Shown here in pieces: positions 12,723-24,374 of a DNA stretch of 64,000 bases (the stretch's first letter is position 1; every line of letters begins with the position of its first letter). The stretch covers positions 1 to 64,000 of the forward strand of contig CAWZYM010000316.1 of assembly GCA_963966185.1 (NCBI GenBank), read 5' to 3'. The notes beneath the pieces are model-generated. The model made no database searches and was not told the origin of the DNA. It was given only the letters and a program-made list of their open reading frames with translations. The position numbers were made by a program, and so were the translations under genes. This DNA comes from Rhabditoides inermis (Eukaryota > Nematoda > Chromadorea > Rhabditida > Rhabditidae).

Positions 12723-13126
12723 AACGGAGAGGGAGAGGGAGAGGGAGAGGGAGAGGGAGAGGGAGAGGGAGAGGGAGAGGGAGAGGAGAGGGAGAGGGAG
12801 AGGGAGAGGGAGAGGGAGAGGGAGAGGGAGAGGGAGAGGGAGAGGGAGAGGGAGAGGGAGAGGGAGAGGGAGAGGGAGAGGGAGAGGGAGAGGGAGAGGG
12901 AGAGGGAGAGGGAGAGGGAGAGGGAGAGGGAGAGGGAGAGGAGAGGGAGAGGGAGAGGGAGAGGAGAGAGAGAGGGAGAGAGAGAGGGAGAGAGAGAGGG
13001 AGAGAGAGAGAGAGGGAGAGAGAGAGGGAGAGAGAGAGGGAGAGAGAGAGGGAGAGAGAGAGGGAGAGAGAGAGGGAGAGAGAGAGGGAGAGAGAGAGGG
13101 AGAGAGAGAGGGAGAGAGAGAGAGAA
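12723..13126 (+). repeat. GGGAGA / GAGAGAGAGG purine microsatellite
   Basis: About 400 bp of nearly pure purine on the plus strand. The first half is hexamer (GGGAGA)n and the second half is a 10-12-mer mixture of GAGA and GGGAGA units. It produces long spurious open frames in several frames on both strands. It is the longest homopurine tract in the window and could adopt triplex or quadruplex-like structures (inference). Confidence 0.95.
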
Positions 13127-14928
13127 TGGGCGCGTTGTGACAAGCTGACAAGTGATTCATGGCGACTGACATTCACTTCCTGACTCTATTGCTTGCTGCG
13201 GTCAGCGGGCGAAATGAAATCGAATCAAGCAGTACAATCAGAACAGACCACGCTCCTTTCACTATCGTCGCACGTGTGTGTAACAGTTTCTCATGATTGA
13301 AGAAAAGGGAGAAGAAAGAGTGGCCCTCGGCAAATTCCCTATGACATATCATAGCGTGAAAGTGCGAGTTGGTCGAAAAAGGTGGGGATGAAAGAGAGAG
13401 AGGGCGGAACTCACTTTACAAGTCCTTCTCTCGCCTTACCAACCACACCCATCGCCACTCTAATGACACCACCCAAAAACCAGCCCTCCTCGGTGAAAAG
13501 ACGCCGGAATTCCACAAAAGAGCGACACGCGTGCTGGGAAATACAAAAACCGACGCGGACAAGGCAAAACTGGTAAATGAAACTGTTGTGGCGATTGGCC
13601 TCACAGTGTTGTGAGTGAGGGAGGGGGAATCGCCTGCCTATACATAGGCCCCGCCTCCTCGCATCCTCCCCTCTCACTCTCTCACTCACTCACTGGGCGC
13701 GCCCCGCGGCAACACTCAATAGTCCATGTAACACGATAGTCTCATTAGCATACATAATTACATGTGAACGTATGCTGTGTATGACCCTCCCGCTACTATA
13801 GCCGCGGGGCGCGCGGCAGACCGACTATGTGTGTAACAGATAGAGTTTCATAATGTCACCACCCGCAGATTCGAGAAAGAGAGAAGGATGTCACCATTGC
13901 TCGAGCCGCAGACTGAATAGAAATGGCATAGTAAATACGAGTTATGGCGTCATAAAGTGTTGTGAGTCTGTGTGTGGGTTTGATGCGTCGCCGGAACTCG
14001 TAAAATTGAGGTTCGCAGCGCAACCACAGTTCAGCGAACCAAATAGCAATCGCCAAACGCAAATACCTCCATAGCACGCGGTTCAAACAAAAGTCTCGTG
14101 TACAAAGTAGGGACGCAAACAGAATTTGGACTATTTCCGTGGTGATTGGAGCGAGTGAGAGAGAAAGGTATAGATGTTATCGAACAGAGTGCGTCTATCG
14201 CGCACTGCCATCTAAACACATAATAAATGGGATTGCCCCCACCCCTATCACTGATACAGTTATCAGATCCACAAGTGTGACACGCCTACGCTACCGGTGA
14301 TAAAACTGTGAAAATTGGATTCGCGCGCGGTGTTTTTGTCGAGTCTTCCGGCCCTTCGTTATACAAATAGGTCATTGCGTTTGGATTTCGGAAAAGGATC
14401 AGGGTTCCAAATGCGATAGAAGAGATGGATGTTCGGGATCGCAACACACAAAAAAGGACATTCCATTCTAATTGAAATAAAATACGTTACGCTGGATCGA
14501 TCAGCGGGATAGTAAAAGGTGATCAGATCCAGAATGCGGAAAACCGAAAACCGCATAGTTTGGAAGGAAGAGACACTCACTGTGGGAAGAAAGCGAAAGG
14601 ATTGCCTAGACATGGGCATAGACATAACATCGGATGATAACACTATAAGCTGGAAGAAAAAAACACAATGATATGGCATATCATATCACAAAAAGTGCAA
14701 TCACCACAATATGCCAAAGTAGGTTTGTGATGAGTTATGTAAGTGTTTGGTCTGAATTGCAATTTGCAAGATGAAATGAAACGATTGTTCAGTCTCTCAT
14801 GTCAGCGGCATGAGAGGAATGTACATTCTTCCGAGATGTACAGTTTTTTTTTACCTATCGAGATACTATGGTGGGCACAACTCTGCTGTTAGAGACAGAC
14901 GGGAAGATACCGCGTAATTCACCTTTGC

Positions 14929-14964
<36 letters not shown>

Positions 14965-15292
14965 GAGAGAGAGAAAGAGAGAGAGGGAGATCTGTGGGGG
15001 AGAGCCGAAAGAAAGTGAAAGATGTAGAGAGCGAAAATAGTTTGATAGTGGTCTCAGCCATAGCATCATGGAGTAAGCAACAAAAAAATTGTGAAGTGAT
15101 GGGACCAACATTTCGCAACCTAACATCCGCAAACCACAGCGCAGTATTCGCAAAGTAATGTGCCGTAACCAATTCTGGCGCCGCGCCACATCGATTTTGT
15201 CGATTTTCGTCGTTAATTTTGACTTTTTTCTTTTACCTATTAATATTCAGCAGTTATCGTACTAATCATGTGATCAGCAGCACTGAATCGCG
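13127..15292. other. interval with no convincing gene
   Basis: Mixed-composition DNA with a GA microsatellite at 14930-14990. One possible minus-strand exon (14586-14655, coding a short segment beginning LIVLSSDVMSMPM between a good acceptor and a GTGAGT donor) could belong to an upstream part of the Ras-association gene. Its phase does not fit the known first exon, so I leave it unassigned. Confidence 0.4.
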
Positions 15293-15616
15293 ATGGATGC
15301 GTCGGACGGCGATGGATGCGCCTCCTGCGACGCCCCACTGGACCCCCTCTCCATTTGGTGCGTTCATACAGTTCTACTTCGATTTAGATTTTGTGGATGA
15401 TTGTACATAATCAACTCATTCGCATGCTTCGGTTGTCACAGGCTCGCCTGCCCTCTCCTCCGCGCCGGCCATTCGATGTGCTCGCGGTGCAACTACGTGC
15501 GCTGTCACTCCTGGAGCGACACACCGCATGGACAGTGCTCAATCGTTAGTTGCATAATGATTGAATGGATCGATTGATGAATCGATTGATTGATTTATTG
15601 ACTGATTGATTGATTG

Positions 15617-15650
<34 letters not shown>

Positions 15651-15654
15651 CGAC

Positions 15655-15704
<50 letters not shown>

Positions 15705-16328
15705 CAGTGCAACGGGGAGGTGCGTTCCAAGGTGGCGATGCACTGGATGAGCGAGTCGATGTGCGGTATGCAGCTGGGTGGAGTTGGAGGAGGGGAGGAG
15801 AGGTGAGACGATGAGGGGGGAAAGAGCATGGTTTGATTGTAGTAACAACAACAACCTGGAGATCTGTGACAACAATGGACCGCGAGAGGCGGACGACCCG
15901 ACGCGATACGACAGGGTGAGTTCTGCTTATGTATGTTTAATGTATTTACTGTTAATGAAATGCAGGTCGATCTGATGGATGACTTCTACCTGCGGCACAA
16001 CCTGCCTGACGTTGCTGGAAACGAGGAGAAGAGCGACGAGATGGAGAAGGAGGAGGGGTGAGTATTGGGGGAGAAGAAATAGCTCACGTCAGTCGGACAC
16101 TACTGTATGCTTCAGATCATCATGATTGTGTTGTCATATTCAGATGTAACGATTCCGGATAAACGATTGATTGATTTATTGAGAGAATAAGGAATGGCAA
16201 GGAGTGTTCTTTGCAGCCTGGTCTCTGCTTCGTCCCTTCCGGATGATGTGTGGCAGGAGTCTCTCCTCGACTCGTTCCTTCGCGCCCCCGAGTCTTTCGA
16301 CGCCCCCTACAGTGGAAACTACTTTTAG
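15293..16328 (+). CDS. RING-like zinc-binding protein, 179 aa
   Basis: Six exons (15293-15357, 15442-15544, 15708-15802, 15843-15915, 15966-16057, 16217-16328) total 540 bp with all phases closed. Residues about 9-62 carry a Cys/His array: CASC, a further Cys before PLLRAGHSMCSRC, then CHSW and CSIC. This resembles a C3HC4 RING (C-x2-C ... GH-x2-C-x2-C ... C-x2-C). The Cys that normally sits just before GH is Ala, and a Cys occurs six residues earlier, so zinc ligation may differ. The C-terminal half is acidic (DEMEKEEG) and ends in a Pro/Asp-rich tail (APYSGNYF). If a true RING, it would act as a ubiquitin-ligase subunit; this is inference. A GATT microsatellite fills intron 2. Confidence 0.75.
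15549..15703 (+). repeat. GATT tetranucleotide microsatellite
   Basis: About 155 bp of (GATT)n with scattered substitutions. It occupies intron 2 of the RING-like gene and ends two bases before the CAG acceptor. Shorter GATT runs also end the LINE-tail repeats elsewhere in the window, so this tract may have grown from such a tail. Confidence 0.9.
16095..16173 (+). repeat. LINE-tail repeat, 5'-truncated copy
   Basis: It contains CACTACTGTATGCTTC, TGTTGTCATATTCAGA and AACGATTCCGGATAAACGAT, followed by GATT-like sequence. The same 3' end is shared by copies at 22930-23176, 32575-32970 and 46797-47215, while the left ends differ. It lies in the last intron of the RING-like gene. Confidence 0.7.
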
Positions 16329-17195
16329 GGAGGTGAGATAAGGTTTCCCGTTAACCAATCAATCAATTATTAGTTCACTTGCCTGTAAAAAGATTGTGAT
16401 CCCTAAAGAAAGTACGCACAATAACTTATCGTAGACGTCGTGTATTCGCACATCACTCCCTTGATCAATCAATCAATCATTCAATGTGCAGATTTTATGT
16501 TTCCTCTCTCATGTACGTATCCCTATATTCTATTCCACCTTCCGATTGTTGTGTCGTTATTGTTATTGGTTGTTAAATTTCATGAATTTCATTTTAAAAT
16601 GTGTTTATCACAAAACTGTCGTGTTTTCGTAACAGATAAGCGTGATGAGAATGTTATTGCAACAATGACCAGTAAGTCATATGTGTGTTTGTGTTTGTGG
16701 GCATATTTGTGTATTGAGTCCACTTCCACTAATGAAGTGTGGATTTTGTTCCCTCCGATGCTTGCCTCACCTCGATCCTCACCTTTTCTCCACTTACCGA
16801 TAGAATACAGGCTATTAGTTCATCGTATTGTCTCAGCCGTAATAAATGAGCAATTGACAAAGAGGGACAGAGCGTGAGAGTCAAACATGATGGTTTATCT
16901 TACAATTAGATACTTACTTTGCATTTATTTTGCGTCTTGCAAGCATTTCATGATGTGATCACACTCTAACTTCTTCAATTTCTCAAATCATCTCCATCCA
17001 CAGTATGTAAGAATCCAAAAACCAAATTAGCCACTTTCGCTTTTCATACAAACCTGTGCCCAAATCTATCACACACAAATGAAACGCAAATGGACAGGCG
17101 TGGCCGTTCCGTCTCCAGGCGACAGACGTGGCATGGGCCTTCCCCCGAAATGGCTGTCTGGATCCTCCGATCCACTCGCAGTACACTCTTCCGCG
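16329..17195. other. intergenic interval, nothing supported
   Basis: AT-rich DNA between two plus-strand genes. The longest frame (16440-16877) has no recognisable domain and no splice-supported partners. Confidence 0.5.
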
Positions 17196-19486
17196 ATGCG
17201 CTGCGCACCACTCCTCCTCGCACTCTTCCTTCCTGTCGCAACGGCTGAACTATGGTGGGTGTCTTGCTACTCCAAATCTTGCAATAATTTTACATACAAT
17301 CTCATCCACATCAGCTCAAATGTGTTTCCAGGGATCGCTCATCGGACAGTCGGCTGGCAAAGGGAGAAGCCTCTGGGTACGGTCACCGACATAGTATTCT
17401 CACAATAAGCCGCGCACGGTGGGGGTGTGGGGGTAGAACAGAGAACGACGAAGAGTCAGCTTGCTGTGATAGTGCGCCAAACAAAAGAGCCAAACGGTTG
17501 AAGCTGAAGGCGATGAAGGCATGAGGAAGTATCGCAAGCTATAGGGCGTCCCCCCGGTTCACGGTATGGCAGCCATCTCGCCGCATATTTTCCAGACATC
17601 ATTTCATCGCATTTAGCCGCACTATCGGTCCGCGCAAGATCATTTGACCGCGCGAGTCGCGCGCTTTGCGGTCTGATTTTAGGGAAATGAAGGTGATTTG
17701 CAATTCTGATGAAGCAGAGTTGCTCACCTTTCAGAGCTAATAACTCCTTCCGGAATTGATGAATCTTTCCAATTTTTGGATATGTGGTGTGAATCTCCAG
17801 CCCCCATAGAACTCTAGATTTCGATTTTTGAATTTCGCTTTAGTTCTTCTGTTATCGCTCGATAACCACGTTTTTGAGGCTGTTCAATAGGTAAAATCTA
17901 GAAAACTTAATAACTCACTTCAAATCCATGCTACAGAACCCAGTTTGAGGGAGAAGATACTTTGATAGTGTCCGCACAGAACTCTAGTTTTCGATTTTTC
18001 GATTTCTTTCATTTTTGCCGTGTTTTTGGAGTAAAACCCCGATATTTCTCCAATTTGCATAAAAAGCTCGTCATTTCGCCCATGTCTGGCCGACCGCCGA
18101 TAATTCGCGTACCGTGAAAATGGGGGATACCCTATATATAGCTATATATAGACACTGTATGGCTTCACAATGACTATTCGGCATCAACTGAATCCAACCT
18201 AGTCTTGAACCCACCATGATATTCGGTACTAGTTGTGAGTAGTTGGAATGACTTTACAGACATGAGCTGCCCGGCAAGAGAGGCAGGCGGGCGGCGGACG
18301 CGCCTAAGCTGTGTGACTACACCATGGTCATCACCACCGCCAAAGATACTCCAACAACTACCACAGCCATACCGCTCGCGTGCGTTTATCCAATCAACGG
18401 AGAACTTGGAAGGACGTTGCAGGAAAGAGCTGCCGACTGACGCGCGCCGCAAGCGGAACGCTATCAAAGTACCGCCGCTTTGCGATTACTCTGCCACACT
18501 GACAGCTGTGTCAACTCCTTCTACGACTATTGAGACGTGCGTTTTCAGACGTGTGTTTCCGGTCCACATGTCAATTATTTCAGTGTGGACAAGCGACAGA
18601 AGCGCGACACGCGGATCAAGCCACTCCTCTGCGACTACCACGCTCCCATCCCGCACCCGCAACAAGCTACCGCCGAGAAGTGAGCGAGCCTCGCTTGCAA
18701 TTGGAAATAGTGGTCTCCTCAATCCAACCCACAGCGCGCATTGCGAGAATAGAACTATAGGCACGGTGACTGAAACTGTATATAGGATGGACGCAAGGCG
18801 GGTGGCGAATTTTTTGGTTGCGGGTTTGTAGATCGTAACCCCACTGTATGCAGGATGGACGCGAGTGAGGCTAGGAGAGTGCTGCGCATGCGGCGCGCGG
18901 CCGCCGACACACCACGTCTCTGCGACTACAATTCCAAGACGACGATCAAGTTGAGGTGATCATGCTCCGCTCTCATAGCAACACTACCGCTACAGCTACA
19001 GTGAGAAGTCGGCCGAGCCGGAGAATGCGGTGCCCCGCCGCCGCCGCGACACTCTCGTACCAGCCAGGTGGGACATCTTGACCATCCTCGATCCTTCCTT
19101 TTCATCACTCCAGCCCCATCTGCGATGAGCCCCACCCCCCGATCTGTGTCTACGACGAGGATGGCGAGCTGCTGTTCGCGCCGCGAGACAAGCGAGAAGC
19201 TCAGACTGACCCGGTGCCCCATCCCGAGTCGAACAAACAGAAGTCGAACACGCCGCCCGCCAAGCCCGCTGACAAGGCAGGCGATGACAAGGCCAGTTCC
19301 AAGCTGACCGAACCCAAGACCAAGCTCAGTCCGGTCGGATCCCAGGCCAAACCCAGTGCTGCTGGTGAGAAAGAGTCGGTGCCGATCGTGCCCGTGTCGA
19401 ACCGCGGAGAGCAGATCATCCCGGTGCGCACCAAGCGACGGGCCAAGCGCACCGGGAAGACGCGTCCGCACAAGAACAGGGAGTGA
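17196..19486 (+). CDS. putative secreted multi-module precursor with repeated P-x-L-C-D-Y motifs
   Basis: Eight exons (17196-17254, 17332-17376, 18260-18379, 18423-18536, 18584-18679, 18854-18955, 18996-19067, 19114-19486) give 326 aa with closed phases. An alternative donor at 17419 adds 14 residues. The N-terminus is a signal peptide: MRCAPLLLALFLPVATA. It is followed by modules PKLCDYT, PPLCDYS, PLLCDYH, PRLCDYN and a diverged SPICDEPHPP. Each is preceded by clustered basic residues (GKRGRR, RRKR, KRQKR, RMRR, RRRRD) that look like proprotein-convertase sites. The last exon encodes a Lys/Pro-rich, low-complexity tail with TKRRAKR. Such architecture is typical of peptide-hormone or secreted-peptide precursors, but I know no family with LCDY modules. 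The intron between exons 2 and 3 holds a transposon. Exon 1-2 linkage to exon 3 is the least certain part of the model. Confidence 0.6.
17540..18136 (+). mobile_element. MITE family B copy 1 (about 0.6 kb)
   Basis: It is flanked by inverted ends: TATAGGGCGTCCCCCCGGTT at the left, and GTACCGTGAAAATGGGGGAT then ACCCTATA at the right. It shares clear identity along its length with 44343-44937, in the same orientation. There is no open frame of transposase length. It resides in the second intron of the LCDY-module gene. Confidence 0.85.
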
Positions 19487-19982
19487 AGTCAGTGAAGGCA
19501 CGCTCTATCCCACTCGCTCTCTCGCTCTAACGCTTTGGCTAATGAACACTTCCTGTTTCCTTTCTGATCCCGGCTCAGCCGCGGATGACATTTATCCCAT
19601 TTTCAAATTGCATTTCAACATGTCTGAAGTTGTTTATCAGCCTGATGAAGTGAGACCGACATCCAATGTGTTTCTATAACTGCATAAATTTCCGCTTTGC
19701 AATCAAATCCATGTTGTGGTTTATAATCGGTCGGCTTTATCTAGTAGTTGAGAAATTCACAAAGCAAAATCCATTACAATAGACACTAAACACATTCTGC
19801 AAAGCTTCATTTCCAAAACAACTCATAACAAATTCAACAACATAACAAGTTCCTTCAACACAAAATCAACAGCCGAAAAAATCCAACAGAACAATAACAC
19901 GTTGCGATTGAGAGCATCGAAAAGTAGGAAAAAAACTCAAGTACAAAACTCGAGTGATCAAACACAAAGCACACTCTCCATC
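19487..19982. other. convergent intergenic region
   Basis: About 500 bp separate the 3' ends of the plus-strand LCDY-module gene and the minus-strand F-box/SUMO-like gene. The DNA is AT-rich with CAA-type repeats and presumably contains both 3' UTRs. No gene is seen. Confidence 0.6.
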
Positions 19983-20772
19983 TCACACGCCTCCCTTGAT
20001 TTCCACGTCGATGGTCTCGTCGTTGCCGATCATCCCGAGTGAGGCGGCAGTGTCCCTGTCCTTCAGATGATAGCCACGGTACAGGAAGCGAAGGCGGTGC
20101 GGGGACACACCCTAAAACAAGCGAATCACCAGGCTACATCTTATATCACCCAATTATTCACACATATTATTATATTGCGATGTACATAAAGAAAGGCTAC
20201 GAGACAGTACTAAGCGTCTCTTTCTCCCTCTCCATCTCTCCCTCCCTTCTCCGCCCCCCACTCACCAAAAATGGCGCGTACTTGTCCCTCATCCGCATGA
20301 GGCACATGTTGCGGCGCAGTCTGAAGTGCACCTCGAAGAAGTCTCGCCACTCGCGGCACAACAGCTTGATGACGATCGCCTCCTGCTGCACCGCAGGCGT
20401 AGACGTGACTAAACACATTAACAACTAATCAATCAATCAACAATCAATCAATATAAATCTCAACCAATCAATCAATCCCACGCAATCGCCCACATTCAGC
20501 GCGCACATTCCGGACAGTGGAAGTGGTTGTGCGTAAAATACAAAAGACTACAGGATAGGCTATAGGCTACAAGTACAAATTGAGAGATGCTGCACTGACA
20601 TGTGAAGAATGCGTTCTTCTTGCCACAGACGAGGTGGATGAGCTTGGCGGCGCCCTCCTCCTGTTCCGGCACAGCCTCCCCTGTGGGAATCACAGAGTGA
20701 GGGGTCAGGGTCATCTTGCACGACAACTCTGCAAACAACAACATCACTTGCACTTGTTGTACGAGTACATAC

Positions 20773-20826
<54 letters not shown>

Positions 20827-22179
20827 GGAGACGGAGACAGAGACAGAGACAGAGACAGAGACAGAGACAGAGACAGAGACAGAGACAGAGACAGAGACAG
20901 AGACAGAGACAGAGACAGAGACAGAGACAGAGACAGAGACAGAGACAGAGACAGAGACAGAGACAGAGACAGAGACAGAGACAGAGACAGAGACAGAGGG
21001 AGCGACAGAGACAGAGACAGAGACAGAGAGAGAGAGAAGTCATACGACCCCTACACACTGACCCCTGAGCGCGTATATCCACATGTTCTTCTCGTAGTCC
21101 GAGTGTGGCTGTAGGTCTCTAATGTGCAGTTCGGTGAGTCGAATGTGGAGGTCGCGCGCCCAGGCGATGGCCAGACGGGCGGCCTTGGCAGCCGGCAGCT
21201 CGCACCTACGACCGGCCACCACGTGCGGAGGGCACACGTCTGACAGCCAATAGTGTATTCACCTGACCAACTGGATCCACCGGTCTCCTTCTCATACCGG
21301 AGGACACATGTCTGCAGTGCCACTCTGTCCACCCGTACCACACATGACAAATGGAGAAAGCTTGTGAACCTGAATTTGACCCCCTCCCTCACCCACCAAT
21401 CTGCAGCCGAACCGCGTCGCCGCGCAGAAAGTGCGTCAGGTAGCCCATTCTGCAATCACGCCAACCTCCTCTCTCTCTCCCCCCTCTCTCTCCGTTCTCT
21501 CTCTATCTCTCTCTCCTCCCCCTCCCTCACCCACCCACTGGGAAGTATGCACACGTTCTTCTCCCCCTTGACCGCTCCTCCCAGCACGCGAATCGCGTTC
21601 AGCAACAGAATGCTCTGCAACACACACTCTGCTGTGAAATTTGAGTTTCGAGAAGACGTGTACCACACACCAATTCTTTGGAATCAATTAATTTTATGCC
21701 AACTCGATCCTTCAGTGTCCACATGACGAATCAACAACACAAACAACACCGAATGAATCGCACCTTTCCCTCCGGCACCGGCTCGCGAATCCGCAGAATG
21801 TTCGGCATCATGATCAACTTGTCCTGCAAGGCATACACTCTCTCCCTCTCTCTTTCCCCCTCCTATCTCTCTCTCTCTCTTCCCCCCCTCTCCCGGTCTC
21901 TCCCCCTCTCCCTCCTCACCAGCACAGCCTTCGTGCATGCCGTCTGTCTGTCGTCGTCTGCCTTCCCCGCCGTCTCCTCTATCCCCATCACTCCCTGCCA
22001 GTCGTCCACCGTGTACTTCCAGCCGGTCAGCAGCTTCGGACTAGCCACGTCTGCAATGCATTGTAACACTAAGTGCATCGTTAAACAGAAAGAAACATGA
22101 GAGCTATTTTATCATCTGTTGGTTAATAATTGACACATCTCTAAGAGAGGTGAACGCAACAGCTCTCAATCTCAAGTGT

Positions 22180-22214
<35 letters not shown>

Positions 22215-24155
22215 ACAAATAAACAAACAAACAAACGCGCTCACACTGGCGGCGATAGTGGAAAGCGGCATTGTGGAAGGCGGCCTGGCGCAGCTGCGGC
22301 AGCCGATCCAGCAACAGCAGCAGGTACGGAGACACCCACGCGTGAAACTGGAAACAACATCAATCAAATGTCAAATCAACTGTACATGATTGAACAGTCC
22401 ATAGAGCATACAAAATGCACATCAATAACGTTCAATTCCGAAATCAAGCATACTGTAATACTGTTAACTGTTATGCATCAGTCTCAACTCACAACACACA
22501 TGAATACGAATGCTAAAATACTTTTAGTGGTTACAAAATGACTGCTCTATTAACACACCCACCCGTGCATTGTAGGCGGGCGCGCAGCTCATCGACACGT
22601 AGCAGATGTCGTGGCTGTGGAAGGATACCACGCGGGACAACACGTTTTCTGCGGGCACACAGTGACCGAGTCACAATTTATGTAAAGCAAAAGAGAGAAG
22701 AGAGAGAGAGGGAAGAGAGAGGAGAGAGAGGAGAGAGAGGAGAGAGAGATACCGAGAGCGGACCTACCGAGCGCGCGGGGGTACCTGCCCTGCTCGAACG
22801 CCTTCTCCCATGCGGCGCGCGAGAACGTGAGCTGCTTGTCGACCCCGCAGAACTCCACATCCGCGCACACCACCGGCGACTTGCTCGCATCCTGGCAGAA
22901 AGCACTATGATTTCAATCTAGCCACTGTCACACATTGCACCACTGCAGTGGGTCATCCGATCCCTCGCGTACCAAATCACCAATATGGCGATAATAGTAA
23001 TGGTCTAGGAATGATTACCGATCAAGTCTGTATCGTCTTCCCGCCACTAACCTCGTCAGCCTACCTGTCTTTCCCCGGCGTTAGCCTATGTATCTAGTAT
23101 CTAAGGCACTACTGTATGCTTCATAACATAATGGCTGTGTTGTCATATTCAGATATAACGATTCCGGATAAACGATTGAACAAGGCCATTAAGGCTTCGT
23201 CCTGTAGGAAATCATCTATCAGAATGTACCCAGTCACGCAGTGGACCCCACACTCGCTGCCTCGCTCGTCAACAAATTACAAATTGTACAAACAAACCAG
23301 TCAACTAACTCGAAACCCCCACCCACCTGGTCGCCCTCGATGTGCACGGATGCGAGTGTGATGTTGAGTGTGTGTTGTCTGGCGTGTCCGCGGAACGCCA
23401 CCCCGCCCATCTCGGCGCACACCGCGCGCACCCCACGCGACACACGGCACAACGAGTGGCGCGTCTGCAATCAAAGCGGCCAGTCTATTCGAAACTCCCT
23501 TCGATACTCACTTAAAAACGCCTTCGAACCACGACCAAATTGCGTGTTCCGAAGGCGTTTTGAAGGGACTGTTTCCAAGAGACTGACCACGCCTTCAAGA
23601 GTTGTTACAAGTTACAAGACATATTTCAAATTGTGACACTATTCAACTTTTGATAGTAACATTTGTATTTTTAATTTTTTCTATTGTATCTTTAATTCAA
23701 AACATTGTAAAACGAACCGCACCCTTATGCTGAGCAGGGGAAAGAGCTGCTTCTCGAGGAAGGCGACCGGGAGGTGGTCGAACGGGAGCACGTCCGGGGA
23801 AGGCGCATTCGTCTGCAACACACTTGCGTGACAACTCCACTTCAAGTAAATCAATAACGCGTTCGAGAGATAGATAGATAGAGAGAGAGAGAGCAAAGAG
23901 AGCATGAATTCGGATCGAACGGTTTAGACTCCTGTCATCTGACCGTTTGAGCCACCACCAACCCGAAGCCATATCTGGGCAGAGAAGAACACGCATACAC
24001 TGTGGAAGGTGTCGACGACTACCGTATTCGATAGCCAGTCACTACCGTAACCCACTCACGAGTCGCATGGTGATGAGCTTCGCCGCGAGCTGGTTCACAT
24101 TGTCCTGCCCCTGTGACGCCGACGGCCCATCCGCGCCCGTTGCCCCTCCGGACAT
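19983..24155 (-). CDS. F-box-like protein with C-terminal SUMO-fold domain ending Gly-Gly-Val
   Basis: About fifteen exons on the minus strand, starting at ATG 24155 ([14 protein letters not shown]). Early exons encode [16 protein letters not shown] and [15 protein letters not shown], which resemble an F-box (LP...VSR). The middle contains segments such as [32 protein letters not shown] and [20 protein letters not shown] that I cannot assign. The last two exons encode a ubiquitin-like fold closest to [70 protein letters not shown]-box proteins recruit substrates to SCF (Skp1-Cullin1) ligases; a SUMO-fold tail could mediate interaction or be processed. Both roles are inferred. A GACAGA microsatellite lies in one intron, a family A MITE in another and a LINE tail in a third. 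The exon linkage in the middle is from phase consistency only. Confidence 0.65.
20779..21035 (+). repeat. GA then GACAGA microsatellite
   Basis: About 45 bp of (GA)n runs into roughly 170 bp of (GACAGA)n and ends again in GA. It lies in an intron of the F-box/SUMO-like gene, so it is TC-rich on the coding strand. It creates spurious arginine/glutamine and arginine/aspartate repeat frames. Confidence 0.95.
22930..23176 (+). repeat. LINE-tail repeat, partial copy
   Basis: It shares GTCTAGGAATGATTACCGATC-like sequence, CTACCTGTCTTTCCCCGGCG and the terminal AACGATTCCGGATAAACGAT with the longer copies at 32575-32970 and 46797-47215. Its start is further downstream, as expected of 5' truncation. 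It is intronic in the F-box/SUMO-like gene. Confidence 0.7.
23478..23590. mobile_element. MITE-like element, family A copy 3
   Basis: The ends are GGCCAGTCTATTCGAAAC and, at the right, CCAAGAGACTGACCACGCC. Inside is a second inverted pair, AAAACGCCTTCGAA and CCGAAGGCGTTTTG. It lies in an intron of the F-box/SUMO-like gene. Confidence 0.65.
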
Positions 24156-24374
24156 TCTACTCGCGAACATTAATTCAACCACAATCCACGCAAAAACAAC
24201 AAGTCCGGAAATATATCGTGGAAAATAAACCAATCCTTCACTGGTCAAAATCAAAAATCAAAAATTTAAAAATATAAAATTTATACAATGAAAACATCAC
24301 GAAAATCACCAGCATTGACCATAAAAGTAATACAAAAAAACACACACATATGTCTTCACCCCTCAAAAGGGCCT

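Noticed and set aside
12646..13183. Long frames of Arg/Glu, Gly/Glu, Ser/Leu or Ser/Pro repeats on both strands
   Set aside because: They are translations of the GGGAGA/GAGA microsatellite. All frames are open because the repeat contains no stop words.
14586..14655. Minus-strand coding exon (LIVLSSDVM...)
   Set aside because: The splice sites look good and one frame is open, but I could not find partner exons in a compatible phase.
17079..17408. 109-aa plus frame starting MKRKWTGVAV
   Set aside because: It only contains the signal-peptide exon in the same frame and then reads through the intron. The internal Met at 17196 gives a proper signal peptide.
20580..21114. Frames rich in RQ, RD or CL repeats
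   Set aside because: They are translations of the GA/GACAGA microsatellite inside an intron of the F-box/SUMO-like gene.
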